A DNA stretch of 64,000 nt from CAYXDO01 sp964463485 (GTDB lineage: Bacteria > Myxococcota > Kuafuiibacteriia > Kuafuiibacteriales > Kuafuiibacteriaceae), in assembly GCA_964463485.1 (NCBI GenBank), contig CAYXDO010000005.1, positions 1 through 64,000 of the forward strand. Direction: 5' to 3'. The notes below the pieces were generated by a model. It made no database searches and was not told the DNA's origin. It saw nothing but the letters and a program-made list of their open reading frames with translations. A program made the translations under genes and the position numbers. This document shows, piece by piece, positions 16,458 to 25,481 of the stretch; within the stretch, counting starts at the first letter, position 1; every line of letters begins with the position of its first letter.

Positions 16458-19271
16458 TTGAGCCTCGAGAGCCCTCCCGAGGGAACCTCGCCCTCGGCAA
16501 AAAACGAGCTGCTGAGTTTCGTCGATCGCGCTTGGACTCTGTTGGAGCAGAGGCTCGCGGTCGCCGTCGTCGTCCTCGAGATCGCCACACTCATCGGGTG
16601 GGTTTCGCTCCGGGGTCTCTCCTCCGAGCCCGACAGTCCGATCGGGCAGCTGTTTCGCGCGTCTGCAGGCGCTCTGTTCGCCGGAACCTCCACTTTCTTG
16701 ATCTTGCGAAAGCGGCTCGAGGCTCGAGCTCGGGCGGTCGCGGTGATCGTGCTGGGATTGGTCGGCGCGATCGGCGGGGCGTTCGTGGGTGGCGCCGACT
16801 GGGCGGCCAATACGGTGGGTTGGACGCAGAGCGCTTCGGTGCTCGCGCTCATCGGCGGGCCAAGGGGACTGGTGACTCGGCTGACGCTTTGGCTGGCGTT
16901 GCTCGGAGCGTCGTTGGCGGCCTCGAGCGGCAAGCACATCAGCATCGACGTAGCGACGAGGTACTTGCCCACGGCCTTTAGGCGGCCGACCGCGCTCTTC
17001 GGGCTGTTGGTGGGGGCGGCGGTGAGTCTGACTGCGGCGTATGGGTTCGTGGATAGCATCGCCGTCACGAAATTCCGGGCGGATGCGTTTCGACCTTGTG
17101 GGCCCGGGGAGGCTTCGAGTGGACCCTGCGAGACGAGGGCGGTCGATAGGTTCGGCGTCGTAGTCGAGGCGATGCAGCGCGATCTCTTCCTCTTCGAGCG
17201 GCAGCTCGGCTTGGACCTTCGGACGCTGCCCTTCGTGTTTCGAGGTGAGTCGTACGCGGACTCCCTTTCTGCTTCGGATTGGAACGCTTGGGTGAAATCG
17301 GGTGGATGGGATCGCTACTACTCACCGGAGGCCGTTCAGTCGTTGTTGGTGCCGGAGGAGACCGGCGCAAAAAAGATGCCGATGGTGGACGATCCGAACA
17401 CCGGCTCGGGTCGAAATCTCCTGATTCGAGATTTGGATTTCGTCCTCCCGTTCGGGCTGTTGATGGTGGCCTTGAAGCTGCTCCTGCGCGCGGTTCGACT
17501 CATGAAGGGGGAGCTCGCGCTCGGCGCCGACGCGATGCACGGAGCGTCGGAGGGCGAGGCCGGTCCAATGACGAAGACGGTCAAAGTGGCTTTTGCGTCG
17601 GTCTTCGCCTTTCTGGCTGCGATCGTGAGCTTGATCGGGTGGTTGCCCGGGCTCGTGGGTTTGTTGGCGTTGCTCGGCTTGCCGCTCTTCGTGATCATGG
17701 GAGGCGCCGCGGAGGTCGCGTGGTTGACCCACGTGGACGCCGAGTATCAGCACTTGCGATTCATCGCTCCGACGGTGCTCGATACTCATTTTTCGGACTC
17801 TCCGATTCTCGTGACCATCCCGCTGTTCACCTTCGTGGGTTATTTGCTCGCTGAGGCGAAGACGCCCGATCGATTGGTCGACGCGGCTCGGTCGGTGCTC
17901 GGGTGGCTTCCCGGCGGGCTCGCGATCGTGGCGGTGGTGGCGTCGGCGGTGTTCACGTTGCTGACGGGCGGGAGCGGAGTGACGATCATCGCGATCGGCG
18001 GGCTGCTCTACCCGGCGCTCCGGAAGCAGAATTATTCCGAGGCTTTCTCGCTCGGGCTCGTGACGACAGGCGGGTCGGTGGGCCTCTTGTTGCCGTACTC
18101 TCTTCCGCTGTTGATTTTTGCGTTGGTCGCTCACGTCGACTTCATCAAGGCGTTCAAGGCGGTGTTGGTACCGGGAGCGCTGGTCATCCTGCTCTTGGCG
18201 CTCTATTCGGCCTACGTCGGCGTCAAGGAGAAGATCGAACGGGAGAAGCCCACGCTCGATCGGATCATGACGAGCGTGTGGGTTCTCAAGTGGGAGCTCT
18301 TCATTCCGGTGATCTTGGTGGCGACGCTCGGTACGGGGCTCGCGTCGATCGACGAAGCGGCGGGGTTGGTGGCTGGGTACACGTTGGTGATCGAGCTCTT
18401 CGTATATCGCGACCTGTCGGTCAAAAAGGACCTGGGCCGAATCGTGAGGTCCGCCATCGGCATGGCCGGTGCGATCATCGTCATCTTGTCGATGGCCAAC
18501 GCGCTGATGAATTACGTCGTGGACCAGCGGATCCCGACGGCGATCCTCGAGATGATGCTCGGTATCGGCATCGAGCATCGGTGGCAATTCCTGATCGTGA
18601 TGAATGTGTTCCTCCTGATTTTGGGGATGATCATGGAAGGGTTCAGCGCGATTTTCGTGGCCGTTCCGCTGATTTTGCCGTTCGTGGCGGAGCTCGGGAT
18701 GCGCGATCCGAACGAAGCGATGTCGCCGTTTCAGCTCGGAATGATTTTCATCCTGAACTTGGAGCTGGCGTACTGCATGCCGCCGCTTGGGCTGAATTTG
18801 TTCATCGCGAGCTTCCGGTTCGAGCGTCCGGTGGCGAGCCTATATCGGGTGGTGTTGCCGTTTGCGGGGATCATCGCGATCGCGTTGGTGATGGTGAGTT
18901 ATATCCCTTGGCTGAGTGATGTGGCGATTCGACAGGACATCGTCGAGTTGAAGGCTCAGGCGGCCAAAGATGGGTTGCCGCCGAGGGACGCTTGGATGCT
19001 CGAGTGCGTGCAGGCGGACCCGAACGACCCTCAGCCGTGCACTCAGGAGGAGCGCGACAAGTTTGGTTCGAAGCCCGAGGCGCCGAAGTTGGAACTGACC
19101 GATTCGGCGACGGCGGCGACGGACTGCAATCCGGACTTCGGTCCGTGTCCTCCGGCGGGGGCGACGGGCAAGGGGGAGGACTGTAATCCGGACTTTGGGC
19201 CGTGTCCGCCAGCAGGGAAGGCGGAGGACTGCAATCCGGACTTCGGGCCATGTCCGCCGGTCGGGAAGTGA
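16458..19271 (+). CDS. Fused TRAP transporter DctQ-DctM permease with Cys-rich repeated tail
   Basis: 937 residues fuse the small (DctQ) and large (DctM) TRAP membrane subunits. The DctQ part spans about 1-330 and includes an unusual soluble insert near 202-325 (with RPCGPGEASSGPCETR), probably periplasmic. The DctM part follows (PLFTFVGYLLAEAKTPDRLV, LTGGSGVTIIAIGGLLYPAL, FSAIFVAVPLILPFV). The family drives solute import by Na+ or H+ gradients. The last 100 residues are hydrophilic and end with three copies of DCNPDFGPCPP at 889, 908 and 924, a tail I do not know from TRAP permeases. The start is TTG at 16458, two bases after dctP. Confidence 0.9.
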   Translation: MSLESPPEGTSPSAKNELLSFVDRAWTLLEQRLAVAVVVLEIATLIGWVSLRGLSSEPDSPIGQLFRASAGALFAGTSTFLILRKRLEARARAVAVIVLGLVGAIGGAFVGGADWAANTVGWTQSASVLALIGGPRGLVTRLTLWLALLGASLAASSGKHISIDVATRYLPTAFRRPTALFGLLVGAAVSLTAAYGFVDSIAVTKFRADAFRPCGPGEASSGPCETRAVDRFGVVVEAMQRDLFLFERQLGLDLRTLPFVFRGESYADSLSASDWNAWVKSGGWDRYYSPEAVQSLLVPEETGAKKMPMVDDPNTGSGRNLLIRDLDFVLPFGLLMVALKLLLRAVRLMKGELALGADAMHGASEGEAGPMTKTVKVAFASVFAFLAAIVSLIGWLPGLVGLLALLGLPLFVIMGGAAEVAWLTHVDAEYQHLRFIAPTVLDTHFSDSPILVTIPLFTFVGYLLAEAKTPDRLVDAARSVLGWLPGGLAIVAVVASAVFTLLTGGSGVTIIAIGGLLYPALRKQNYSEAFSLGLVTTGGSVGLLLPYSLPLLIFALVAHVDFIKAFKAVLVPGALVILLLALYSAYVGVKEKIEREKPTLDRIMTSVWVLKWELFIPVILVATLGTGLASIDEAAGLVAGYTLVIELFVYRDLSVKKDLGRIVRSAIGMAGAIIVILSMANALMNYVVDQRIPTAILEMMLGIGIEHRWQFLIVMNVFLLILGMIMEGFSAIFVAVPLILPFVAELGMRDPNEAMSPFQLGMIFILNLELAYCMPPLGLNLFIASFRFERPVASLYRVVLPFAGIIAIALVMVSYIPWLSDVAIRQDIVELKAQAAKDGLPPRDAWMLECVQADPNDPQPCTQEERDKFGSKPEAPKLELTDSATAATDCNPDFGPCPPAGATGKGEDCNPDFGPCPPAGKAEDCNPDFGPCPPVGK
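19122..19268 (+). repeat. Three repeats encoding DCNPDFGPCPP at the end of DctQM
   Basis: Units begin at 19122, 19179 and 19227, spaced 19 and 16 codons apart. They differ at synonymous positions (GAC TGC/TGT AAT, TTC/TTT) while the protein is unchanged, which suggests selection on the peptide and not a very recent duplication. Confidence 0.85.
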
Positions 19272-19309
19272 AGGTCCGCCGCAGGCACGGGCGAGTCCGC
19301 GAAGCCTAC

Positions 19310-19330
19310 GCGCAGGCAAGCTGCCTGCGC
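19310..19330. terminator. Hairpin after the TRAP operon
   Basis: GCGCAGGCA and TGCCTGCGC form a perfect 9-bp stem with a 3-base loop, 39 bp after the DctQM stop and 77 bp before the SCP2 gene. No T-run follows, so it may be an attenuator, a Rho-associated 3' end or a small dispersed palindrome. Confidence 0.4.
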
Positions 19331-19407
19331 TCCCAGGGGTCCGCGGAGCAGCGTGCGCCACACAACGCGTTGACTTCTGGGCATTTTGTATCGAAGGTCC
19401 CAACCCC

Positions 19408-19743
19408 ATGAGCGACCTCACCCCGAAGACGATCTTCGAAGAGAACATCGCGAACCGGCTGGCCAAGAATCCGGACATCGCGGCGAAGATCAACGCGACC
19501 TACCAGTTCGAGCTGACCGGCGACGGGGGTGGGAGCTGGATCGTCGATCTGAAGAAGCCGTCGGACTGGGTGTCCGAGGGAACTTCTCCGACGCCTACGG
19601 TGACGATCACGATGACCGCGGCCGACTTCGTGGCGCTGGTTTCAGGCAAGCTGAATGGTCAGATGGCGTTCATGACCGGGAAGTTGAAGCTGAAGGGCGA
19701 CGTCGGGCTCGCGCTCAAGCTGCAGCAGATCCTCGGAACCTGA
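19408..19743 (+). CDS. SCP2 sterol-binding domain protein
   Basis: A single-domain 111-residue SCP2 protein. The core FELTGDGGGSWIVDLKKPSDWV, then VTITMTAADFVALVSGKLNGQMAFMTGKLKLKGDVGLALKLQQIL, is the signature of the family, which binds lipids or acyl-CoAs in a hydrophobic pocket. The ATG at 19408 gives a normal-length domain; the longer open frame upstream is not family sequence. It ends 6 bp before an acyl-CoA transferase/racemase-type gene and is probably in an operon with it, suggesting a lipid-CoA role. Confidence 0.9.
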   Translation: MSDLTPKTIFEENIANRLAKNPDIAAKINATYQFELTGDGGGSWIVDLKKPSDWVSEGTSPTPTVTITMTAADFVALVSGKLNGQMAFMTGKLKLKGDVGLALKLQQILGT

Positions 19744-19749
19744 GCGAAG

Positions 19750-20886
19750 GTGAGCGCCCCGCTCCGCGGGGTTCGGGTCATCGACCTCACGAGGTTGTTG
19801 CCTGGGCCCTATGCTTGCCGTGTTCTCGCCGAGCTTGGGGCCGACGTCGTGAAGGTCGAGTCCCCGGAAGGCGGGGACTGGACTCGTCACACTCCCCCTC
19901 TCGTCGGGGAGGTCGGCGCGCTTTTTCTGGAGCTCAACGTCGGCAAGCGCAGTGTGGCGCTCGATCTGAAGCGCGAGCTTCATCGCCGGGTCTTCTTGAA
20001 GCTGGTCGAGTCGGCCGATGTGTTGGTCGACGGGAATCGTCCGGGCGTCCTAGAGCGTCTAGGACTTGCGCCCGAATATCTCATCGCGCTCAACCCGCGA
20101 TTGGTGTACGCAGCGATCACTGGTTTTGGCTTGACCGGCCCTGACCGTGGTCGAGCGGGGCATGACATTGGGTATTCGGCGAGGGCCGGGGTCTTGAGCC
20201 TCACCGGGCATCGCGAGGCCCCGATGGTGCCCGGCGTTCAGGTCGCCGATGTTGGAGCGGCATTGTTTGCGTTGGTGGGTATCCAGGCGGCGTTGGTGGG
20301 GCGGGCTTCGACTGGGCGCGGGGGCGTCGTCGACGTGAGCTTGGCGGAGAGCGCGATGGCGTTTGGGTCGCTGGCCTTTGGTGCTCTTAGTGGGGGTGTG
20401 ACACCGCAGCGAGGAGACGAGATGCTCGACGGCTCCCGACCCTGCTATACGGTGTATGCAGCGAAGGACGGTCGACACCTAGCAGTGGGAGCTTTGGAGC
20501 CGAAATTCTGGATGCGCTTTTGTGAGGTGATCGGCGAGCCTGAGCTCGTGCTGAGCGGCCATGACGTAGGGGCCCAGGGGCAGGAGGTGCGTCGGAGGGT
20601 CGCGGATCGATTGCTGGAGCGCACTCGGGACGAGTGGATGCGCTCGTTTTCGGCGGCCGATTGTTGTGTCGAGCCGGTGCTCGAGCTCTCTGAGGCGAAG
20701 AAGGATGCGCAATTGGTCTTTCGCGAGGCCTTTGATCGTGACCATGGTTTTGTACGCAGCGCAGCGCGGTACGGCGACCGCATCGCGCTCACCAAGGCTC
20801 CGCAGCTCGGAGAGCATACGGCGGAGGTTTTGCGGGAACTAGGATTCGCCGAAAGGGAAGTCGAAGAGGTGATTCGGGGCCGATGA
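19750..20886 (+). CDS. Class III CoA-transferase family protein (alpha-methylacyl-CoA racemase-like)
   Basis: A 378-residue CaiB/BaiF-family enzyme: PLRGVRVIDLTRLLPGPYACRVLAELGADVVKVE at the N-terminus, GHDIGYSARAGVLSLTG holding the likely catalytic Asp, and GRGGVVDVSLAESAM. The arrangement resembles alpha-methylacyl-CoA racemases (which have GHDINY) more than CoA transferases, so it may epimerise 2-methyl-branched acyl-CoAs. The start is GTG. It overlaps the following MarR gene by ATGA (20883-20886) and follows an SCP2 protein by 6 bp. The trio looks like a lipid-metabolism operon. Confidence 0.88.
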   Translation: MSAPLRGVRVIDLTRLLPGPYACRVLAELGADVVKVESPEGGDWTRHTPPLVGEVGALFLELNVGKRSVALDLKRELHRRVFLKLVESADVLVDGNRPGVLERLGLAPEYLIALNPRLVYAAITGFGLTGPDRGRAGHDIGYSARAGVLSLTGHREAPMVPGVQVADVGAALFALVGIQAALVGRASTGRGGVVDVSLAESAMAFGSLAFGALSGGVTPQRGDEMLDGSRPCYTVYAAKDGRHLAVGALEPKFWMRFCEVIGEPELVLSGHDVGAQGQEVRRRVADRLLERTRDEWMRSFSAADCCVEPVLELSEAKKDAQLVFREAFDRDHGFVRSAARYGDRIALTKAPQLGEHTAEVLRELGFAEREVEEVIRGR

Positions 20887-21371
20887 GCGAAGACAAGCCG
20901 ACCCGATTTGAGAAATCCGAACCAACCGAGCCGGTCGAGCTCGGTGACACGCTGCAATTCATGCAGCTCCTGTGGGCGGTCGACCACGGGCTTCAGTCGA
21001 CGTCGAAGCGTATGAACGCGTCGCTCGGGCTCACGGGCCCGCAGCGGCTCGTGTTGCGCCTCGTTGGACGATTCCCCGGGATTCCGGCGGGGAACCTGGC
21101 GGACCTGCTGTTTCTGCATCCGAGCACGCTGACGGGTGTGCTGCGGAGGCTCGAGGAGCGCGGGCTCTTGAGGCGCAAGAAGGACCCTGCGGACGGGCGT
21201 CGAGCGTTGTTCGAGCTGACGGCCAAGGGGAAGAAGCTCGATGTGCCGAGCAAGAAGACGGTCGAGTCCGCCGTGGCGCGAGCGTTGGAGGACGTGAATC
21301 CTCGCGACGCGGCAGCGGCCAAGCGAGTGCTCACCGCGCTTCATACCGCGCTCGTCGACGTGGAAGACTGA
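20883..21371 (+). CDS. MarR-family transcriptional regulator
   Basis: 162 residues with a winged helix: LTGPQRLVLRLVGRFPGIPAGNLADLL, then HPSTLTGVLRRLEERGLLRRKKDPADGRRALFELTAKGKKL, which includes the conserved D-x-R wing. Cytosolic dimer. It is translationally coupled to the preceding CoA-transferase-like gene (ATGA), so it may sense the acyl-CoA or a related compound and control this operon. No clear palindromic operator was recognised nearby. Confidence 0.9.
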   Translation: MSEDKPTRFEKSEPTEPVELGDTLQFMQLLWAVDHGLQSTSKRMNASLGLTGPQRLVLRLVGRFPGIPAGNLADLLFLHPSTLTGVLRRLEERGLLRRKKDPADGRRALFELTAKGKKLDVPSKKTVESAVARALEDVNPRDAAAAKRVLTALHTALVDVED

Positions 21372-21484
21372 TCCTCGCCAAGCTCGCGCGTTCGCGCGGG
21401 CCACGTCGATTTTTTGCGAGGCCCGCCCGGACGCGGGCAGGTGACCCTTTGCCGCCGCTGTTTTGCGCGCTAGCTTCTCCTGCC

Positions 21485-22579
21485 ATGTCAAAGGACGTCG
21501 TCAACTTCAACGCAGGTCCCGCCGCGCTTCCGCGCGCAGCCCTCGAGCGCGCCCACGCGGAGCTCTTCGATTTCCAGGGCACGGGGATGTCGATCCTCGA
21601 GCACTCGCATCGCGGCAAGCACTACGAGGCGGTACACACCGAAGCGCAGAGCCTCATCAAGGAGCTGCTCGGCGCGCCCGCTGGCTACGAGGTGTTGTTC
21701 CTCGGCGGCGGAGCATCGCAGCAGTTCGCGATGGTTCCGATGAACTTCCTCACCGCCAACAAGAGCGCCGACTACGTCGTCACCGGCGAGTGGTCGAAGA
21801 AGGCGCTCGCCGAGGCCAAGCTTCTCGGCAAGACGCGCGTCGCCGGAACGGGAGAGGCCAACGGCTCCTTCGTACGTGTGCCAACCCAGTCGGAGCTCGA
21901 TCTCGACGCGAGCGCTGCCTACGTACACATGACGACGAACAACACGATCTTCGGAACCCAGTTCCATTACGTGCCCGCGACCGGCTCGGTTCCGCTCTTC
22001 GCCGACATGTCCTCGGACATCTTCTGGGCGCCCATCGACGTCTCGAAGTTCGATCTGATCTATGCAGGAGCGCAGAAGAACGCGGGCCCGGCAGGAGTCA
22101 CGATCGTGTTGGCGAAGAAGTCGCTCATCGACACGGGCTCCACCACGATCCCGACGATCTTCCGTTACAAGACCCACGCCGATGCGGGCTCGCTCTACAA
22201 CACGCCTCCGGTCTACGCGATCTACCTCGTGCGCAACGTGCTTCAGGCCGTGAAGGCAGACGGAGGGCTCCCGGCGATGGAGAAGAAGAACCGCGAGAAG
22301 GCCGAGCTCTTGTATTCGGCGATCGACGGCAGCGACGGCTTCTACTCCTCGCCAGTGGAGAGGGCTTCTCGATCGACGATGAACGTCGTCTTCAGGCTGC
22401 AGAGTGAAGAGCTCGAGAAGAAGTTCCTCAAGGAGGCCGAGGGGCTCGGCATGGTGGGGCTCAAGGGGCATCGAAGCGTCGGGGGCTGTCGCGCGTCGAT
22501 CTACAACGCGGTGCCGGTCGACGGCGTTCGGCGGCTCGCCGAGCTGATGTCGCGTTTCGCGAAGTCGACGCGAGCCTGA
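21485..22579 (+). CDS. serC: Phosphoserine aminotransferase
   Basis: A 364-residue PLP enzyme that converts 3-phosphohydroxypyruvate to phosphoserine in serine biosynthesis and also acts in the PLP pathway served by pdxJ elsewhere in the window. Family motifs: NFNAGPAALP at the start, MSILEHSHRGKHYE, FLGGGASQQFAMVPMNFL, HMTTNNTIFGTQF and YAGAQKNAGPAG with PLP Lys198. The C-terminus GLKGHRSVGGCRASIYNAVP is standard. The frame is open far upstream, but ATG 21485 matches the family length exactly. The next gene starts one base after its stop. Confidence 0.96.
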   Translation: MSKDVVNFNAGPAALPRAALERAHAELFDFQGTGMSILEHSHRGKHYEAVHTEAQSLIKELLGAPAGYEVLFLGGGASQQFAMVPMNFLTANKSADYVVTGEWSKKALAEAKLLGKTRVAGTGEANGSFVRVPTQSELDLDASAAYVHMTTNNTIFGTQFHYVPATGSVPLFADMSSDIFWAPIDVSKFDLIYAGAQKNAGPAGVTIVLAKKSLIDTGSTTIPTIFRYKTHADAGSLYNTPPVYAIYLVRNVLQAVKADGGLPAMEKKNREKAELLYSAIDGSDGFYSSPVERASRSTMNVVFRLQSEELEKKFLKEAEGLGMVGLKGHRSVGGCRASIYNAVPVDGVRRLAELMSRFAKSTRA

Positions 22580-22580
22580 C

Positions 22581-23138
22581 ATGGGCACGATCCTCGAAGC
22601 CATCGATCACGGAGACCTCGACGGCTTCGAGCGGTCGCTGCTCGAGCTGCCTGAGGCTCAAAGGCTCGAGGCGCTCTATGCGCTTCCAGGGAATCGGCTC
22701 AAGAAGATCTGGGACCTCGCGGCGGGGCGCTCGGTTTCGGTCGACGTGTTGATCCCCGCGGTGGAGAGCCCCATTCGCTATCGCGGCCGCAACTCCATGC
22801 CGCTCTTCGACAAGATGTCGAAGGTCTTTTGGCGATCCAAGGAAGGCGCCACGTTCGGCTACAACGACCAGTTCTGGTCCGCGTTCACCGGCCCGGGCTA
22901 CTTCGTGGCGCACGAGATCGACGGATCGATCGCCTTCGACTACACCGCGCTCCCGGACAAAGCGCCCGCAGGCTGGCCTCCGATCACGAAGCCTCTTTTT
23001 CCGATCGGCACGATCACCTTCGGCAACATGATCGATCACGCTCGTTGGGCCACCAAGGAATCCGTGATCGGGCACGCGACGCGGGTGAACGGAAGGTCTC
23101 GCGGCGTCTGGTTCTTGATGACGCGCGTGTCTTCCTGA
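22581..23138 (+). CDS. Conserved-looking hypothetical protein downstream of serC
   Basis: A 185-residue soluble protein that I cannot place. It begins with a short helical segment (LEAIDHGDLDGFERSLLEL) followed by a mixed alpha/beta region rich in aromatic residues (KVFWRSKEGATFGYNDQFWSAFTGPGYFVAHEIDGSIAFDYT). There is no signal or membrane segment. The start codon lies one base after the serC stop, so it is co-transcribed, but nothing in the sequence ties it to serine synthesis. Confidence 0.7.
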   Translation: MGTILEAIDHGDLDGFERSLLELPEAQRLEALYALPGNRLKKIWDLAAGRSVSVDVLIPAVESPIRYRGRNSMPLFDKMSKVFWRSKEGATFGYNDQFWSAFTGPGYFVAHEIDGSIAFDYTALPDKAPAGWPPITKPLFPIGTITFGNMIDHARWATKESVIGHATRVNGRSRGVWFLMTRVSS

Positions 23139-23154
23139 TTCTTCGAGTCGACGG

Positions 23155-25452
23155 GTGAGCGCGCGGGTGCTTTGGCGCGAAGCTCTGTCGCTTCGTTCTC
23201 TGCGCGTTGCGTTCGCGATCCAGGTCGTAGCGGGCATCACGATGCTCGCCGTCCCGTTGTTCGCCGCGTTGGGGTTCGAGCGAGCGTTCGTACACGGGCT
23301 GCTCACGCCGCCGTGTACGGGCGTGATTGCGATCTCGTTGGTTCGGCGATTTCGAGAGAAGGCGCTAGAGGCGAGCCCGCTTCGCTCGGTGCTCATGTCC
23401 GCGACGCTCGGAGCCGCCTCTGCTTTGCCGTCCGCGTTGGTCGGCAGGATCTACGAGTCGATCCATGCGACGTGCAACCCGATCGAAGGCGCGTGGTTTC
23501 TCGCTTCACTGACGAGCTCGGGGGCCCTGTTGGCGGCGGGCGTGGCGACGTCATTTGCGCTGTTGACGGCCCGGCGTTTCATCGCCGGATTCCTATTCTC
23601 GACGTGGCTCCTCTCGAGCCTCGGCGTCGCTCTTTGGCGCCTCTATTCGGAGCCGCAGATCTTCGTGTACTCGCTGCCTTTCGGATTTTGGCCGGGCTCG
23701 CTCTACGATGAAGATGTCTCGCTCTCACTCTCGCTCGTGGCTCATCGCGGGATGGCCGCGCTGTTCGGTCTCGCGCTCGGCTCCCTTGCCTCCGCGTTTG
23801 GAGACGGACTCGTCCTTCGATTTCGCGCGCCACGCTGGGAGTCGATCGCGAGCGCGGCGGTTTTCGCCGGCATGGCCTTCGCGGTGGCGGCGCGTGGTCA
23901 ATCGCTCGGCTTCGATCGGGATCGAGCGTCGATCGACGCAGAGCTCTCGCGGAAGTGGTCGGGTCGAGGTTTCGTGATTCACGCGGATCCTTCGATCGGA
24001 GACGAAGGGGGTCGTCGACTTCGATCGGAGGTCGCGTATGTCTTCGACCGGCTCGAGGTGTTTTTCGGACGTAGGCCGCGCGCTGAGATCGGGATCCGGT
24101 TGTACCGAGACGCGGGTCAAAAGAAGGCGCTGATGGGCGCGAGCGGCACGCAGATCGCCCGGCCTTGGGCCAGCGAGGTCCACATCGACGGCTTCGAGGT
24201 CCCGCACGGATCTTTGCGTCACGAGCTCGCGCATGTGTTCGCAGGCGAGCTCTCGGACGGACTCTTTCGCGTGCCGGCGCGGTTCGGGGTGTTCGTTTCG
24301 ATCGGCCTCGTCGAGGGGATCGCGGTCGCCGCGGACTGGCCCGTCACCGAGGGCATGACGGTGCACGAATGGGCCCGAGCGATGCGTGTGCTGAAGCTCG
24401 CGCCAGATCCGCGCGAGCTGTTTTCGCCGACCGGCTTTTGGGCGGTGAGCGCTTCGCGCGCGTACACGGTCGCGGGATCGTTCGTTCGGTATCTGATCGA
24501 GACACACGGGATCGCGCGATTTTCAGACGCGTATCGCACCGGGGACCTAGAGGCCGCCTACGGTCGTTCGCTTCATGGGCTCGCTCTCGAGTGGGCGTCA
24601 TTCGTGGATCGTGCGACCTTGACGCCCGGCCAGCTCGCGTTGGCCGAGGCCCGCTTTTCTCGTCCGAGCATTTTCGAAAAAGTTTGTGCACATACGACAT
24701 CGGCGCTCGCGGCGGAGGCCTCGGCGGCGCTGAGCATCGGAGACGTCGACGTGGCTCGCGAGCTCTATCGCAGAGTGATGACGTATGACCCTCAGCGAAG
24801 CTCGGAGCTGGTCGACGTGGCGGAGCAGCTTTTGCGACAGGGTCGGCAGAGAGATGGCGACGAGCTGTTGAGCGAGCTCGAGGCGCGGCCGCTCGGGAAG
24901 CGGCGGCACGCGGAGGTTCGGATGGCGCGAGCGGACTCGTTGTGGCGTCGGGACCGGCTCGACGAGGCGGAAGCGGTTTGGACGGAGCTCGACGGGGAAG
25001 GATTGGGCCAGGGAGATCGCCGGTTGATGGTCGCCAAGCGTGAGGCCGCTAAGCGAGACCCAGGGCTGTCGAAGGTGTTGCGAGCGTATCTGCTCGGTGA
25101 GCTTTCGCCGTCCGCGTCGCTCGCGAGACTCGGTGAGTTGGCTCGTCAGTGGTCGAGCGACGGGTTGGTTCGCTACCTTTACGCGAAGCGCTTGGAGAAC
25201 GCTTGGCTGCACGACGAGGCGATTCGGGAGGTGCAGGCGGCGCGGACGTCGACGAGCCCTCCGCTACCGGAAACCTTGGGCCGCGAGGCCGAGCGGTTGT
25301 ACGGGAGGTCCTTGTTTCGCACGGGTCGGTTCGAAGCAGCTTCCGGAGTCTTTCGCGAGCTCTCCGAGGCGGGGCCGGACGGTGAGGTGCTCGTGGATGC
25401 CGACTGGGCCGCCCGAGCGGAGCACGCTTTCCGGAGCAGGGGATTGGAATAG
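23155..25452 (+). CDS. Membrane protein with gluzincin-type metallopeptidase domain and TPR tail
   Basis: 765 residues in three parts. About 1-260 has several hydrophobic helices (GITMLAVPLFAALGF, LLAAGVATSFALLTA, ASAAVFAGMAFAVAA). About 265-480 is a peptidase-MA-like domain with HELAH at 356-360 and a downstream glutamate Glu387 in GLVEGIAV, the classical zinc ligands and catalytic Glu of gluzincins. About 490-765 is a helical TPR-like region (ASAALSIGDVDVARELYRRVMTYDP, RLDEAEAVWTELDGEG). The catalytic domain is probably periplasmic. Substrate unknown. The start is GTG, 16 bp after the preceding gene. Confidence 0.75.
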   Translation: MSARVLWREALSLRSLRVAFAIQVVAGITMLAVPLFAALGFERAFVHGLLTPPCTGVIAISLVRRFREKALEASPLRSVLMSATLGAASALPSALVGRIYESIHATCNPIEGAWFLASLTSSGALLAAGVATSFALLTARRFIAGFLFSTWLLSSLGVALWRLYSEPQIFVYSLPFGFWPGSLYDEDVSLSLSLVAHRGMAALFGLALGSLASAFGDGLVLRFRAPRWESIASAAVFAGMAFAVAARGQSLGFDRDRASIDAELSRKWSGRGFVIHADPSIGDEGGRRLRSEVAYVFDRLEVFFGRRPRAEIGIRLYRDAGQKKALMGASGTQIARPWASEVHIDGFEVPHGSLRHELAHVFAGELSDGLFRVPARFGVFVSIGLVEGIAVAADWPVTEGMTVHEWARAMRVLKLAPDPRELFSPTGFWAVSASRAYTVAGSFVRYLIETHGIARFSDAYRTGDLEAAYGRSLHGLALEWASFVDRATLTPGQLALAEARFSRPSIFEKVCAHTTSALAAEASAALSIGDVDVARELYRRVMTYDPQRSSELVDVAEQLLRQGRQRDGDELLSELEARPLGKRRHAEVRMARADSLWRRDRLDEAEAVWTELDGEGLGQGDRRLMVAKREAAKRDPGLSKVLRAYLLGELSPSASLARLGELARQWSSDGLVRYLYAKRLENAWLHDEAIREVQAARTSTSPPLPETLGREAERLYGRSLFRTGRFEAASGVFRELSEAGPDGEVLVDADWAARAEHAFRSRGLE

Positions 25453-25481
25453 GACATCGACAAGCAAACGTTCGGGCGCTA

